Positions 37,248 to 45,294 of a stretch of DNA of 64,000 nucleotides are shown here, piece after piece. A program made the position numbers and the translations under genes. A model generated the notes under the pieces. It had not been told where the DNA came from. It made no database searches and worked only from the letters and a program-made list of their open reading frames with translations. Location of the stretch: assembly GCF_036997485.1 (NCBI RefSeq), contig NZ_JAWLPU010000001.1, positions 310,001 through 374,000 on the forward strand, read 5' to 3'. How positions within the stretch are numbered: the stretch's first letter is position 1; the number at the start of each line of letters is the position of its first letter. The DNA comes from Brachyspira pilosicoli (GTDB taxonomy: Bacteria > Spirochaetota > Brachyspiria > Brachyspirales > Brachyspiraceae).

Positions 37248-38201
37248 TTGAAAAAAAAGATTTTCCTTATTTTATCTGTATTCATTTTTTACAGTAATAT
37301 TTTATTTAATGATGTAGTTAATAGCATAGTTGGAGTTGTTGGTTCTATTCCTATTACTTATGAGGATTTTGTAAGCAGGAAGTCTTTTTTATCTCTTCAG
37401 GCTAGATCTATTGGTAAAAAAATTAATGATGATATGGTTTATAAGGATTTAGTTGAAGAGAGGATAATGTATTTAAAGCTTAAAGAATATAATTATGTTA
37501 TAGAAGAAAATGATGTTAACAGAAGACTCGAAAATATTGCAAGTCAATATAATCTTACCTTAGACCAATTTGCAAAGCAATTAAAATCTGAAGGCATATC
37601 TTATGAAGAGTACCGCAATTCTATAAAAAAACAAATAGCTATGGAAAATTTGAGCGGGCTTGTTGTTAATAACACAGAAATTACCGATGCAGAAGCTGAT
37701 GAGTATTATAATAACAGTAAAGATAAAACAGCTTTTGAAGTAGATACCTTAGTAAAACTTTCTTGGATATTTTTCAAAGCTACAACATTCACAGAAAAAG
37801 GTGAAAAACAAGAGTTAGCTGATAGAGTTAGAGGAATGGCAGCAAGAGGCAATGATTTTGCTGAGTTAGCTAAAAAATATAGCGATGATGAAAAAACAAA
37901 AAATTATGGCGGAGATTTGGGGTATAATCTTTTATATGATGCAGGAAAACGTTCTTTGCCTGCACAGGTAAATGCTGGGCTTACTTTGGCAAAAAGAGGA
38001 TATAAAGTAGGAACTGTAAGTTCAGTGCGTGAATTAGTTGGCAAGGGCTTTTATATAGTAAAAATAGTAGAAATACAAAAAGATATGGATAGTATTCGTA
38101 CAAGAGTAAAAAACTATCTAAGCGAGATTCGTATGAGAGATTCTTTTGTAAAATGGCTTGATGATGAAACTAAAAGAGTTACTATAAAGTTATATAAATA
38201 G
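37248..38201 (+). CDS. SurA-like periplasmic peptidyl-prolyl isomerase/chaperone
   Basis: A 317-residue protein with a TTG start 7 bases after GGGGAGAG. Signal peptide to about residue 20. Residues 25-140 form a SurA N-domain (VVNSIVGVVGSIPITYEDFV, LVEERIMYLKLKEYNYVIEE). A parvulin-type domain follows: ADRVRGMAARGNDFAELAKK, YSDDEKTKNYGGDLGY and a C-terminal strand FYIVKIVEI. It should help fold outer-membrane proteins, which fits its place beside an outer-membrane-type gene. The rplU promoter begins right after its stop. Confidence 0.88.
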   Translation: MKKKIFLILSVFIFYSNILFNDVVNSIVGVVGSIPITYEDFVSRKSFLSLQARSIGKKINDDMVYKDLVEERIMYLKLKEYNYVIEENDVNRRLENIASQYNLTLDQFAKQLKSEGISYEEYRNSIKKQIAMENLSGLVVNNTEITDAEADEYYNNSKDKTAFEVDTLVKLSWIFFKATTFTEKGEKQELADRVRGMAARGNDFAELAKKYSDDEKTKNYGGDLGYNLLYDAGKRSLPAQVNAGLTLAKRGYKVGTVSSVRELVGKGFYIVKIVEIQKDMDSIRTRVKNYLSEIRMRDSFVKWLDDETKRVTIKLYK

Positions 38202-38203
38202 TG

Positions 38204-38232
38204 TTGACAGAATTGTAAAAATATAGTATAAT
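38204..38232 (+). promoter_or_regulatory. Predicted strong promoter of rplU-prp-rpmA
   Basis: TTGACA (38204-38209), 17-base spacer, TATAAT (38227-38232): a perfect sigma-70 consensus. The rplU start is 57 bases downstream of the -10 box. Confidence 0.8.
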
Positions 38233-38288
38233 ATATTACTCATGTAATAGTATAAATTTAAAATTAATATAAATGGAGAAAAACCATC

Positions 38289-38603
38289 ATGTATGCAATA
38301 GTAGAAGTAAAGGGAAAACAATACAAAATAGAAAAAGGTCAAGATATCTTAATAGAATATTTGGGCGATGATGCTAAAGAATCACCAGAAATAAAAACGC
38401 TCCTTCTAAAAAAAGATGATGAAAGCGTAGTTGTTGGAACTCCTTATGTAAATGGAGTAAAAATAATCTCTAAAATAGTTGAAAGCTTAAAAGGTGATAA
38501 AGTAGTTATAGGAAAACACAAAAGAAGAAAAGACTACAAAAGAAAAACAGGTCATAGACATAAATATCATAAAATCACTATAGAAGATATTACATTAGCT
38601 TAA
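38289..38603 (+). CDS. rplU: 50S ribosomal protein L21
   Basis: A 104-residue L21 of normal length, a 23S rRNA-binding protein of the large subunit. MYAIVEVKGKQYKIEKGQDI is the diagnostic start and KVVIGKHKRRKDYKRKTGHR the basic tail. The ATG has TGGAG upstream. It heads the classical rplU-prp-rpmA order, driven by a consensus promoter. Confidence 0.98.
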   Translation: MYAIVEVKGKQYKIEKGQDILIEYLGDDAKESPEIKTLLLKKDDESVVVGTPYVNGVKIISKIVESLKGDKVVIGKHKRRKDYKRKTGHRHKYHKITIEDITLA

Positions 38604-38610
38604 GTTTATA

Positions 38611-38967
38611 ATGTCTTCTTTATTCAGTGTTGTTTATAATAGTGATGGTGTTATAATAAAGGTTACTATAGAAGGACATGCTGGAATAAAAAAGTCTGGT
38701 GAAGGTTATGAGGTATGTATAGCTTTGAGTGCGTTATCTCAGGCTATGCTCAATACTCTTACTGAAATAGTTGGAAGCAAGAGTATTAAACATAAAATTA
38801 ATGATGGATATTTAAGCTTTGAATTGATTGGTTTTGATAAACTTAATAAAGAAAAAGCTTATGAGTATATTACAGTTAGTAGAGGATATTTACTAGGTAT
38901 AAAATCTCTTATTAAAGAGTATCCCGACTACATAAAATATAAAGAGGAGTTAAAAAATGGCACATAA
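38611..38967 (+). CDS. prp: Ribosomal-processing cysteine protease Prp family
   Basis: A 118-residue protein of the DUF464/YsxB family. The catalytic pair is visible as the His of IEGHAGIK and the Cys of [14 protein letters not shown]. In Firmicutes and others Prp removes an N-terminal extension of L27 during ribosome assembly. Here it lies between rplU and rpmA as expected, but the adjacent L27 has no extension to cut (see findings). Its last 11 bases overlap the rpmA start. Confidence 0.88.
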   Translation: MSSLFSVVYNSDGVIIKVTIEGHAGIKKSGEGYEVCIALSALSQAMLNTLTEIVGSKSIKHKINDGYLSFELIGFDKLNKEKAYEYITVSRGYLLGIKSLIKEYPDYIKYKEELKNGT

Positions 38968-39211
38968 AAAAGGCGGCGGAAGTTCAAAAAATGGACGTGA
39001 CAGTCAATCTAAACGTTTAGGTGTAAAAGTTTATGGTGGAGAAAAGGTTGTATCTGGTAACATTATAGTTAGACAAAGAGGTACACAATTCCATGTTGGT
39101 AAAAATGTTGATATAGGTAGAGACCATACTATTTTTGCAACTGCTAATGGTGTTGTTAAATTCCACACTAATAAGTTTGGTAAAAAAACTATAAGTGTAA
39201 TAGCTGAATAA
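38957..39211 (+). CDS. rpmA: 50S ribosomal protein L27
   Basis: An 84-residue L27: [20 protein letters not shown], then [28 protein letters not shown] and [13 protein letters not shown]. The start is ATG 38957 with GAGGAG upstream. An in-frame stop codon (TAA) lies just two codons before that ATG, so no longer N-terminus is possible. L27 contacts the peptidyl-transferase centre through its N-terminus, so the mature-type start matters. Overlaps prp by 11 bases. Confidence 0.98.
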   Translation: MAHKKGGGSSKNGRDSQSKRLGVKVYGGEKVVSGNIIVRQRGTQFHVGKNVDIGRDHTIFATANGVVKFHTNKFGKKTISVIAE

Positions 39212-39241
39212 TATTATACACTAAAATATATTATTTTTATT

Positions 39242-39278
39242 AATATCCTATTCTTATTTAAGAGTGGGATATTTTTGT
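39242..39278 (+). terminator. Intrinsic terminator of rplU-prp-rpmA
   Basis: AATATCCTATTCTT pairs with AAGAGTGGGATATT, imperfectly, around a short loop and is followed by T residues. Confidence 0.7.
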
Positions 39279-39315
39279 TTATTTGTTATATTTAAACCAA
39301 GAGGATAATTATTTT

Positions 39316-39720
39316 ATGAGAATATTATTTATAGCTTTAGGGTTTATATTTCTTGGAATAGGTGCTGTCGGTATAGCTGTGCCAATTTTGCCCACTACCC
39401 CTTTTTTGCTTTTAGCTTCATTTTTCTTCGCAAAAGGCTCTAAAAGGTTTCATGATTGGTTCTTATCTACAAAATTATACAAAAAATATTTAGAGAGCTT
39501 TGTAAAATCAAGAGCCATGACTCTAAAAGGAAAATTAACTATACTTATACCTGTAAGCTGCATGCTTATAATTACATTTATTTTAGTAGATAATATATAT
39601 GCTCGTATAGTTTTAGTGATATTATTCATTTCAAAATATGTTTATTTCTTCACGCAAATAAGAACTGTTTCAGAGGAAGAGCTAAGTAAGATGAGAATAA
39701 GCTATCAAGAAGAGCAGTGA
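39316..39720 (+). CDS. DUF454 (YbaN-type) inner-membrane protein
   Basis: A 134-residue membrane protein. ATG 39316 is chosen because GGFIF-type sequence starts directly after it and AGAGGA lies upstream; an in-frame TTG at 39283 would add an unlikely NQEDNY tail. LGFIFLGIGAVGIAVPILPT and TPFLLLASFFFAKGSKRFHD are the family signature, and two more hydrophobic segments follow (LIPVSCMLIITFILV; IVLVILFISKYVYF). Function unknown. It is convergent with the RND pump gene and shares a bidirectional terminator. Confidence 0.85.
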   Translation: MRILFIALGFIFLGIGAVGIAVPILPTTPFLLLASFFFAKGSKRFHDWFLSTKLYKKYLESFVKSRAMTLKGKLTILIPVSCMLIITFILVDNIYARIVLVILFISKYVYFFTQIRTVSEEELSKMRISYQEEQ

Positions 39721-39805
39721 TTTTTTGATATGCAATAAAAATTAGTATGCAGTAAAAATTTGTAAATTATAAAATATTAATTAAAAGCTATGTTAATATA
39801 CAAAA

Positions 39806-39838
39806 GGCTTTATTTATAAAACAACATAAATAAAGCCT
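39806..39838. terminator. Bidirectional hairpin terminator
   Basis: A perfect 12-base stem, GGCTTTATTTAT and ATAAATAAAGCC, with an AT loop, flanked by A and T tracts between convergent genes. Confidence 0.85.
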
Positions 39839-39886
39839 CAAAAATAAAATAAGCATTTATAAAAAATTATAATTCGTAAAAAATTA

Positions 39887-42800
39887 TTATTTACCTGTTA
39901 CTGTTATAGTATCATAATTAGAAAAGTCATTTCTGCTTTCTAAATCTTTTTTCTCATAATCTTTTAGAGGTATTTTATTTCTTATAGCAGCATAAACTGT
40001 AGGAACTATTATCAAAGTAAACATAGTTGAAAGTAAAAGCCCTCCTAACACAGCAATAGATAAAGGCTGATACATTTCATTTCCGCTTCCTCCAGATAAT
40101 GCCATAGGTAAAAGCCCTAATATTGTTGTAAGTGTTGTCATTAGCACTGGTCTTAAACGCCTAGGTCCAGATTCTAAAGCAGCCTCATCGCCATTAATAT
40201 GTTTTTCATGCATAAGCTGATTCATATAGTCTATAAGCACAATTCCATTATTTACTACGATACCAATAAGCACTATAAAACCTATACCGCTATACACGCT
40301 TAATGTTTGCCCGCTTATAAACAATGCTATCAAAGAACCAGCAAAACCAAATGGAATTGCTAATGCTATAACAAAAGGTGCGATAAGCGATTCAAATTGA
40401 CTTGCCATTATTGCATAAACTAAAACTAATGCTAATATCAAAGCCTGAACTAACTGTAAAAATGCTTCATTCATATCCTCAAAATCTCCTGCATAATTAA
40501 TACTAAATCCTGAAGGTATAAATACTTCATTTTTTATTTTTTCTTGAACATCAAACATTACATCGCTTAAGGCTCTATTATAAGCAGAAGCTTTTATGCT
40601 TGTTATTCTTGTGCTGTCTTTTCTATCTATCTCTGTAGGTCCGTAACTTTTCTCTATAGTTGCTATTGAGGATATAGGCACTATTCCTGCTGTTGTAGGT
40701 ATCATTAATCTTGATATATCATCTATGTTAAGTCTATCAGGTTCTCCAAGCTGAACATTAACATCTATATCTGTAACATCAGAATTGTTCGGTGTCATAG
40801 TTGTTGCTGCTGTACCTGCGAAACTTGTTTTAATAATATTTGCTATGGTGTTTACATTGACACCCATTTTTGCCGCTATCTCTCTATTAACATATACTTT
40901 CAATTCTGGGTTTGAATCATCTCTTGTAAGTCTTGGCTCTCTTATTCCTTCTATATCAGATATTGCATTTATTATATTGTTTGCTATTTCTGTGGCTTTA
41001 TCCAAATCATCGCCTACAAGCTCTATTTCAATTTCTTGTCCGCCTGTGCCACCATTTCTGCCTCCGCTGCCTATACCTGAAGTATTTATTGATGCTATAT
41101 TTATTTGAGCAGGATAAGATGCTAATACATTTCTTGTAAGCTCTATATATTCATCTACTGACTTTTCTCTGCCTTCGCTTTTATCTCTTAACTGCACTCT
41201 TATTTCAGCAGAGTTCTCTTCTGAACCAGATTTTACTCTTGACTGCATTCTGTCAAAATCTTTACCTATTACTTCTTGTATATCTACTTCCATTCTATTT
41301 ACAAAAGACTGAGTTTGTGCTGACTTTGTACCTACTGGCATTTTTACATCTATCTTAAATTGTCCTTCATCTGAAGTTGGAAAACCTTCCTTTCCAATAA
41401 ATGTTAAGCCTAATACTATTACAGCAAGTATCACACTTAAAGAAGAAATCAAAACTTTCTTTTTATTTTTTATAGAAAAGTTAAGCATAAAAGAGTATAT
41501 ATTATTAACCCTATCGTGAAATTGTTTATTGACAAAATTTTCTATAGGTATTAAAAATTTAGTTTTTTTATTCGTTACAAGTCTAGCCCCAAGCATAGGA
41601 ACAACTGTAAGAGCAACAAATAAAGAGCCTATCATTGAAACTGTTACAGTAATACATAAATCTTTGAAAAGCTGCCCAGTCTGTCCTTCAACAAAAAGAA
41701 AAGGCAAAAATACTGCTATTGTTGTAAGTGTTGAAGCTGATATTGCTAATGCCACTGCGGAAGTTCCGTTTATAGCAGAAGAATATTTTCCGTATCCGCT
41801 ATTTCGATAATAAAATATATTTTCAAGCACTACAATAGAGTTATCAACCATCATACCAATTCCGAGTACAAGTCCAGACAATGAAATAATATTTAAAGTA
41901 ATTCCCATAAAATACATTAATGTAAATGTAATGATTATTGATGTGGGTATTGATATTGCTATTATAGAAACAGTTTTTATATTCCACAAATAAAACATAA
42001 GTATTATAACAGCAAACAAACCTCCCTGCCAAGCTGTTTCTAATACTCCGTTTATAGATTCATTTACATTGTCAGCACTATTGAATAATATTTCATATTT
42101 TATGCCTTCTGGAAGATTCAAATTTTCTAATTGTTTTTTTACGGATTTTGATACATTAACAGAGTTTCCTCCAGATTCTTTATTAACAGAAACTGATATT
42201 GCAGGCATTCCATTTATTTTTACTATCTCAGAATCATCACTATATCCCTGATAAACTCTTCCTATATCTTTTAATTTTATAGGCGTGTCATTAGTTTTTA
42301 ATACCACCACAGTGTTTTCAATATCTTCTACAGTTGTAAACTCACCCATTGTTCTTATATTATATTTATAAACCCCTTCATAGGTATCTCCTCCTGATAG
42401 GTTTTGATTTTCTGATGACAAAAGAGAAACTATGCTGTTAATATCCAAACCATAAGCATGAAGACGGTTTAAAACTAAATCTACTTTCATTTCTGTTTTA
42501 AGTCCGCCTCTAATTTCTGCTCTTGCCACTCCCGATGCTTGCTCTATTTTGTTTAATACTTGATTGTCTATTAAAGTATATAATGCCCCTAAATTATCAG
42601 TGCCAAAAAATGCTATCGCCATTACAGGCATCATATCTGTAGAAAATTTAAATACTGTAGGGCTTTCAGCATCATCTGGAAGAGAGTTTTTTATTCTATC
42701 TATTGCCTCTCTTATATCAGCAGTTGCAACGGCTAAATCTGTACCCCAATTAAACTCTATAAATACGCTTGACTGACCTTCTTCTGAAGTAGAAGTTATC

Positions 42801-43039
42801 GAATTAATGCCGCTAACTGTAGCAACTGCATTTTCAACGACTTTAGTTACTGATTTTTCTACCTCTTCAGGTCCTGCATTCTCGTACTCTGTACTTACTG
42901 TAATATAGGGAAGCTCCATATTAGGTAAGAAATCTACTGCTAATTTTGTTAAGCTTACAAAACCTAATATTAATACCGCTACTATACACATAAAAACAGC
43001 TACAGGTCTTTTTACTACTAACTCTATAAAACTCCTCAT
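39887..43039 (-). CDS. RND efflux pump inner-membrane subunit (HAE1 type)
   Basis: A 1050-residue AcrB-type proton-driven exporter. ATG 43039 is used: AAGGAG lies five bases upstream, and the in-frame GTG at 43045 overlaps that site. RPVAVFMCIVAVLILGFVSL is the first membrane segment; LVLGIGMMVDNSIVVLENIF in TM4 carries the proton-relay Asp, and GGNSVNVSKSVKKQL, GFIVLIGIVVNNGIVLIDYM and LRPVLMTTLTTILGLLPMAL match the family. The Gly-rich GSGGRNGGTGG near residue 660 is a surface loop. No membrane-fusion or TolC gene is adjacent, so partners must be encoded elsewhere. Substrates unknown. Confidence 0.93.
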   Translation of the reverse strand: MRSFIELVVKRPVAVFMCIVAVLILGFVSLTKLAVDFLPNMELPYITVSTEYENAGPEEVEKSVTKVVENAVATVSGINSITSTSEEGQSSVFIEFNWGTDLAVATADIREAIDRIKNSLPDDAESPTVFKFSTDMMPVMAIAFFGTDNLGALYTLIDNQVLNKIEQASGVARAEIRGGLKTEMKVDLVLNRLHAYGLDINSIVSLLSSENQNLSGGDTYEGVYKYNIRTMGEFTTVEDIENTVVVLKTNDTPIKLKDIGRVYQGYSDDSEIVKINGMPAISVSVNKESGGNSVNVSKSVKKQLENLNLPEGIKYEILFNSADNVNESINGVLETAWQGGLFAVIILMFYLWNIKTVSIIAISIPTSIIITFTLMYFMGITLNIISLSGLVLGIGMMVDNSIVVLENIFYYRNSGYGKYSSAINGTSAVALAISASTLTTIAVFLPFLFVEGQTGQLFKDLCITVTVSMIGSLFVALTVVPMLGARLVTNKKTKFLIPIENFVNKQFHDRVNNIYSFMLNFSIKNKKKVLISSLSVILAVIVLGLTFIGKEGFPTSDEGQFKIDVKMPVGTKSAQTQSFVNRMEVDIQEVIGKDFDRMQSRVKSGSEENSAEIRVQLRDKSEGREKSVDEYIELTRNVLASYPAQINIASINTSGIGSGGRNGGTGGQEIEIELVGDDLDKATEIANNIINAISDIEGIREPRLTRDDSNPELKVYVNREIAAKMGVNVNTIANIIKTSFAGTAATTMTPNNSDVTDIDVNVQLGEPDRLNIDDISRLMIPTTAGIVPISSIATIEKSYGPTEIDRKDSTRITSIKASAYNRALSDVMFDVQEKIKNEVFIPSGFSINYAGDFEDMNEAFLQLVQALILALVLVYAIMASQFESLIAPFVIALAIPFGFAGSLIALFISGQTLSVYSGIGFIVLIGIVVNNGIVLIDYMNQLMHEKHINGDEAALESGPRRLRPVLMTTLTTILGLLPMALSGGSGNEMYQPLSIAVLGGLLLSTMFTLIIVPTVYAAIRNKIPLKDYEKKDLESRNDFSNYDTITVTGK

Positions 43040-43139
43040 TCGCACTCCTTCTTATATAGTATGTATATATATATTGTTGTATAATTTTAGACGAATAAGG
43101 TTATAAAAAAGTTTTAAATTAAGTTATGTATTAGGGTGT

Positions 43140-43790
43140 ATTTATATAATTTTTTATTAAGATTTTTTAGCTAAAACATAGACATTATCTTACACTTTAT
43201 ACATATTCCAAACATACAAAGCTAAAGCACTTGCACTTTTTGGTTCTTTGACGAAGTCCGCACAGCGTAAGCTGCGGGAAAAAGAACAAGAAAAAAATTG
43301 TTTTAACATACACTAAAAATTTTAAGTCTGTAAAAATTCAGTTTTTATATTTTTATTGCTTGCGGGGACTAGCCACCCTGCGAAGCGTGCCCATAGGGTA
43401 GCCCCCCAACTTCTTTTGGTGACCCAAAGAAGCAAAAGGACTGCATTGTTTAGCTTAAAATGTTAGTATTATAATATAGTTTACACATATTCCAACATAT
43501 AAAGTAAAAACATTTGCATTTTTTGCAACTTTTTGCGGCGGGAAAAAGTTGATAGAAAATTATGGTTTTATTTATTCTAAAATTTTTTAAGTTTTTTTAT
43601 TTTGGTTATTTGCAGGGCTTTGCCCCGCACCCCAGTTCTTTTGTCGCCACAAAGAACCAAAAAGGCTGCATTTTTTATGCTTAAAATAAATGTATTATTT
43701 TAAATTTTATATATATTCAAAAACATACTAAGCTAAAATATTTGCAGTTTTTGTAATGAGAAAAAGAACAACAAAAAAATTGACAACAAA
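43140..43790 (+). repeat. Dispersed two-hairpin elements, tandem array (copy 5)
   Basis: This 750-base gap holds no gene. It contains at least three units in the same orientation: hairpin II at 43243-43287 (GTTCTTT and AAAGAAC, expanded loop), hairpin I at 43410-43432 (CTTCTTT and AAAGAAG), hairpin II at 43526-43551 (CAACTTTTT and AAAAAGTTG), hairpin I at 43635-43657 (GTTCTTTTG and CAAAGAAC) and a degenerate hairpin II near 43748-43770. CACCCTGCGAAGCGTGCCC and GGGTAGCCCCCC boxes are also shared with copies 3 and 4. The last unit abuts the 3' end of the radical SAM gene. Confidence 0.8.
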
Positions 43791-43791
43791 T

Positions 43792-44724
43792 CTATAAAAA
43801 CCTGCAGCCTTGTTTCAACTCTCTCTCTGTCATCAATTTGTTTATAGAATTAATTATTTCTCCTTTGGATTTTTTCCATTTCGGTGCTATTAAACTATCT
43901 CCTAAACTGTCTCCCATAATTCTTGAAACTATTATATCTTCTCTTAAAATAGATATAGCATCTGCCATAAGCTCTATGTAAAAATCTTCATCAAGCGTAG
44001 GAAAATCATAATCTCTATACATTGCCTCAAAAGCACTTCCAACCACAATATCAAGCTGATGAAACTTTACACTGTCAATTTTTAAATTAGAAATATCTCT
44101 AACAGTCTGAAGCATCTCTTCTCTTGTTTCTAAAATTATTTTTTTACCTTCAATTCTTTTAGGCAAACCAAATATTATATGAGTTGATATTATAAGATTG
44201 CTGTAATTATTTTTTATTTTTTCTGTCATATCAGCAAACGACTCAAAATTATGCCCCCTGTTTATAAAAATAGAAGTATCATCATTTGAAGATTGAAGCC
44301 CCATTTCAAGCCATATCTCTTTATTATATTTTTTTGATAAATTATCTAATTCTAAGAGCACTGCCTCTTCAAGCATATCGCTTCTTGCCCCAAACATTAA
44401 ACCTACACAATCCTCAAACTCAATTAATTTATTGGCATATTTAAGAGATTCTGATGAAGCTAATTTTGATAATGGAGTTCCAAGCTGAAAATAAGCATAA
44501 TATTTTTTGTATCTATTTTTATAATTGTTTACACCGTTTATCCATTGATTTTTTATATTATCTTCTTCTACATACGGAGGTTTATAACTATTTAAATTGC
44601 AAAACTTACATCCCCCATTATTGGCCTTATGAGCACAGCCGAAATCTGTGTCTATAGAAATTTTACCAACCTTAAAACCGAACTTTTTTTTTACATAATC
44701 AGAAAAACTATAATAATTTTGCAT
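43792..44724 (-). CDS. Radical SAM protein of the TIGR01212 (YhcC) family
   Basis: A 310-residue radical SAM enzyme. The cluster-binding cysteines are in DTDFGCAHKANNGGCKFCNL, the spacing typical of this family rather than CxxxCxxC. GAYFQ-type sequence (YAYFQLGTPLSKLA), MFGARSDMLEEAVLLEL and LEMGLQSSNDDT are other landmarks, as is the late KFHQLDIVVGSA. The natural substrate of the family is not established. Two bases separate its start from the smpB stop codon, so the two are cotranscribed. Confidence 0.9.
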   Translation of the reverse strand: MQNYYSFSDYVKKKFGFKVGKISIDTDFGCAHKANNGGCKFCNLNSYKPPYVEEDNIKNQWINGVNNYKNRYKKYYAYFQLGTPLSKLASSESLKYANKLIEFEDCVGLMFGARSDMLEEAVLLELDNLSKKYNKEIWLEMGLQSSNDDTSIFINRGHNFESFADMTEKIKNNYSNLIISTHIIFGLPKRIEGKKIILETREEMLQTVRDISNLKIDSVKFHQLDIVVGSAFEAMYRDYDFPTLDEDFYIELMADAISILREDIIVSRIMGDSLGDSLIAPKWKKSKGEIINSINKLMTERELKQGCRFL

Positions 44725-44726
44725 AT

Positions 44727-45212
44727 CTATCTTTTAATATATCTTTCCATTTCCCTATCTAATGCTTTTTTCTTTAAAGTCTCTCTCTTATCATGAAGCT
44801 TCTTACCTTTAGCCAAAGCAAGTTCAACTTTTACCTTTCCTCTGCTAAAATATAAACTAATAGGAATTAAAGTAAGTCCATGCTCTTTTATTTTACCATA
44901 AAGCCTTTTAATCTCTCTTTTTTTCATTAAAAGTTTTCTTTCACGCAAAGGGTCATGATTATTCCTGTTACCAAAATGATACGGAGAAATATGCATATTC
45001 ACTATAAAAAGCTCCCCCTTTTTAAAAGAAGCATAAGAATCAGACATATTAACTCCCCTATCCCTAAGAGATTTAACTTCTGTACCAAGTAAAACTATAC
45101 CTGCCTCAAACTTTTCTATCACTTCATAATTAAAAAGTGCTTTTTTATTTCTTGCTATCTCACCAGATGAGACAGAATTATTTTTTTTATCTTTCTTATC
45201 TTTTTTAGCCAT
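44727..45212 (-). CDS. smpB: SsrA-binding protein SmpB
   Basis: A 161-residue SmpB, which binds tmRNA and delivers it to stalled ribosomes. IARNKKALFNYEVIEKFEAG, VLLGTEVKSLRDRGVNMSDS and YFSRGKVKVELALAKGKKLH, DKRETLKKKALDREM are all diagnostic. A Lys-rich N-terminus (MAKKDKKDKKNN) adds a few residues. The tmRNA gene is not seen near it. The upstream region before its ATG has only a weak site (AAGAG). Confidence 0.97.
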   Translation of the reverse strand: MAKKDKKDKKNNSVSSGEIARNKKALFNYEVIEKFEAGIVLLGTEVKSLRDRGVNMSDSYASFKKGELFIVNMHISPYHFGNRNNHDPLRERKLLMKKREIKRLYGKIKEHGLTLIPISLYFSRGKVKVELALAKGKKLHDKRETLKKKALDREMERYIKR

Positions 45213-45294
45213 TTTTTATTTACTCTTATATGAGATTATACATAAATTAGAAAAATTGTCAAAATAAAGAAATATTAAAAACTATATTATTAAT

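Noticed and set aside
43140-43790. Possible CRISPR array or insertion sequence because of repeated palindromic units
   Set aside because: Units are long and imperfect with similar intervening sequence, no constant-length spacers, no transposase and no target-site duplications that I could see.
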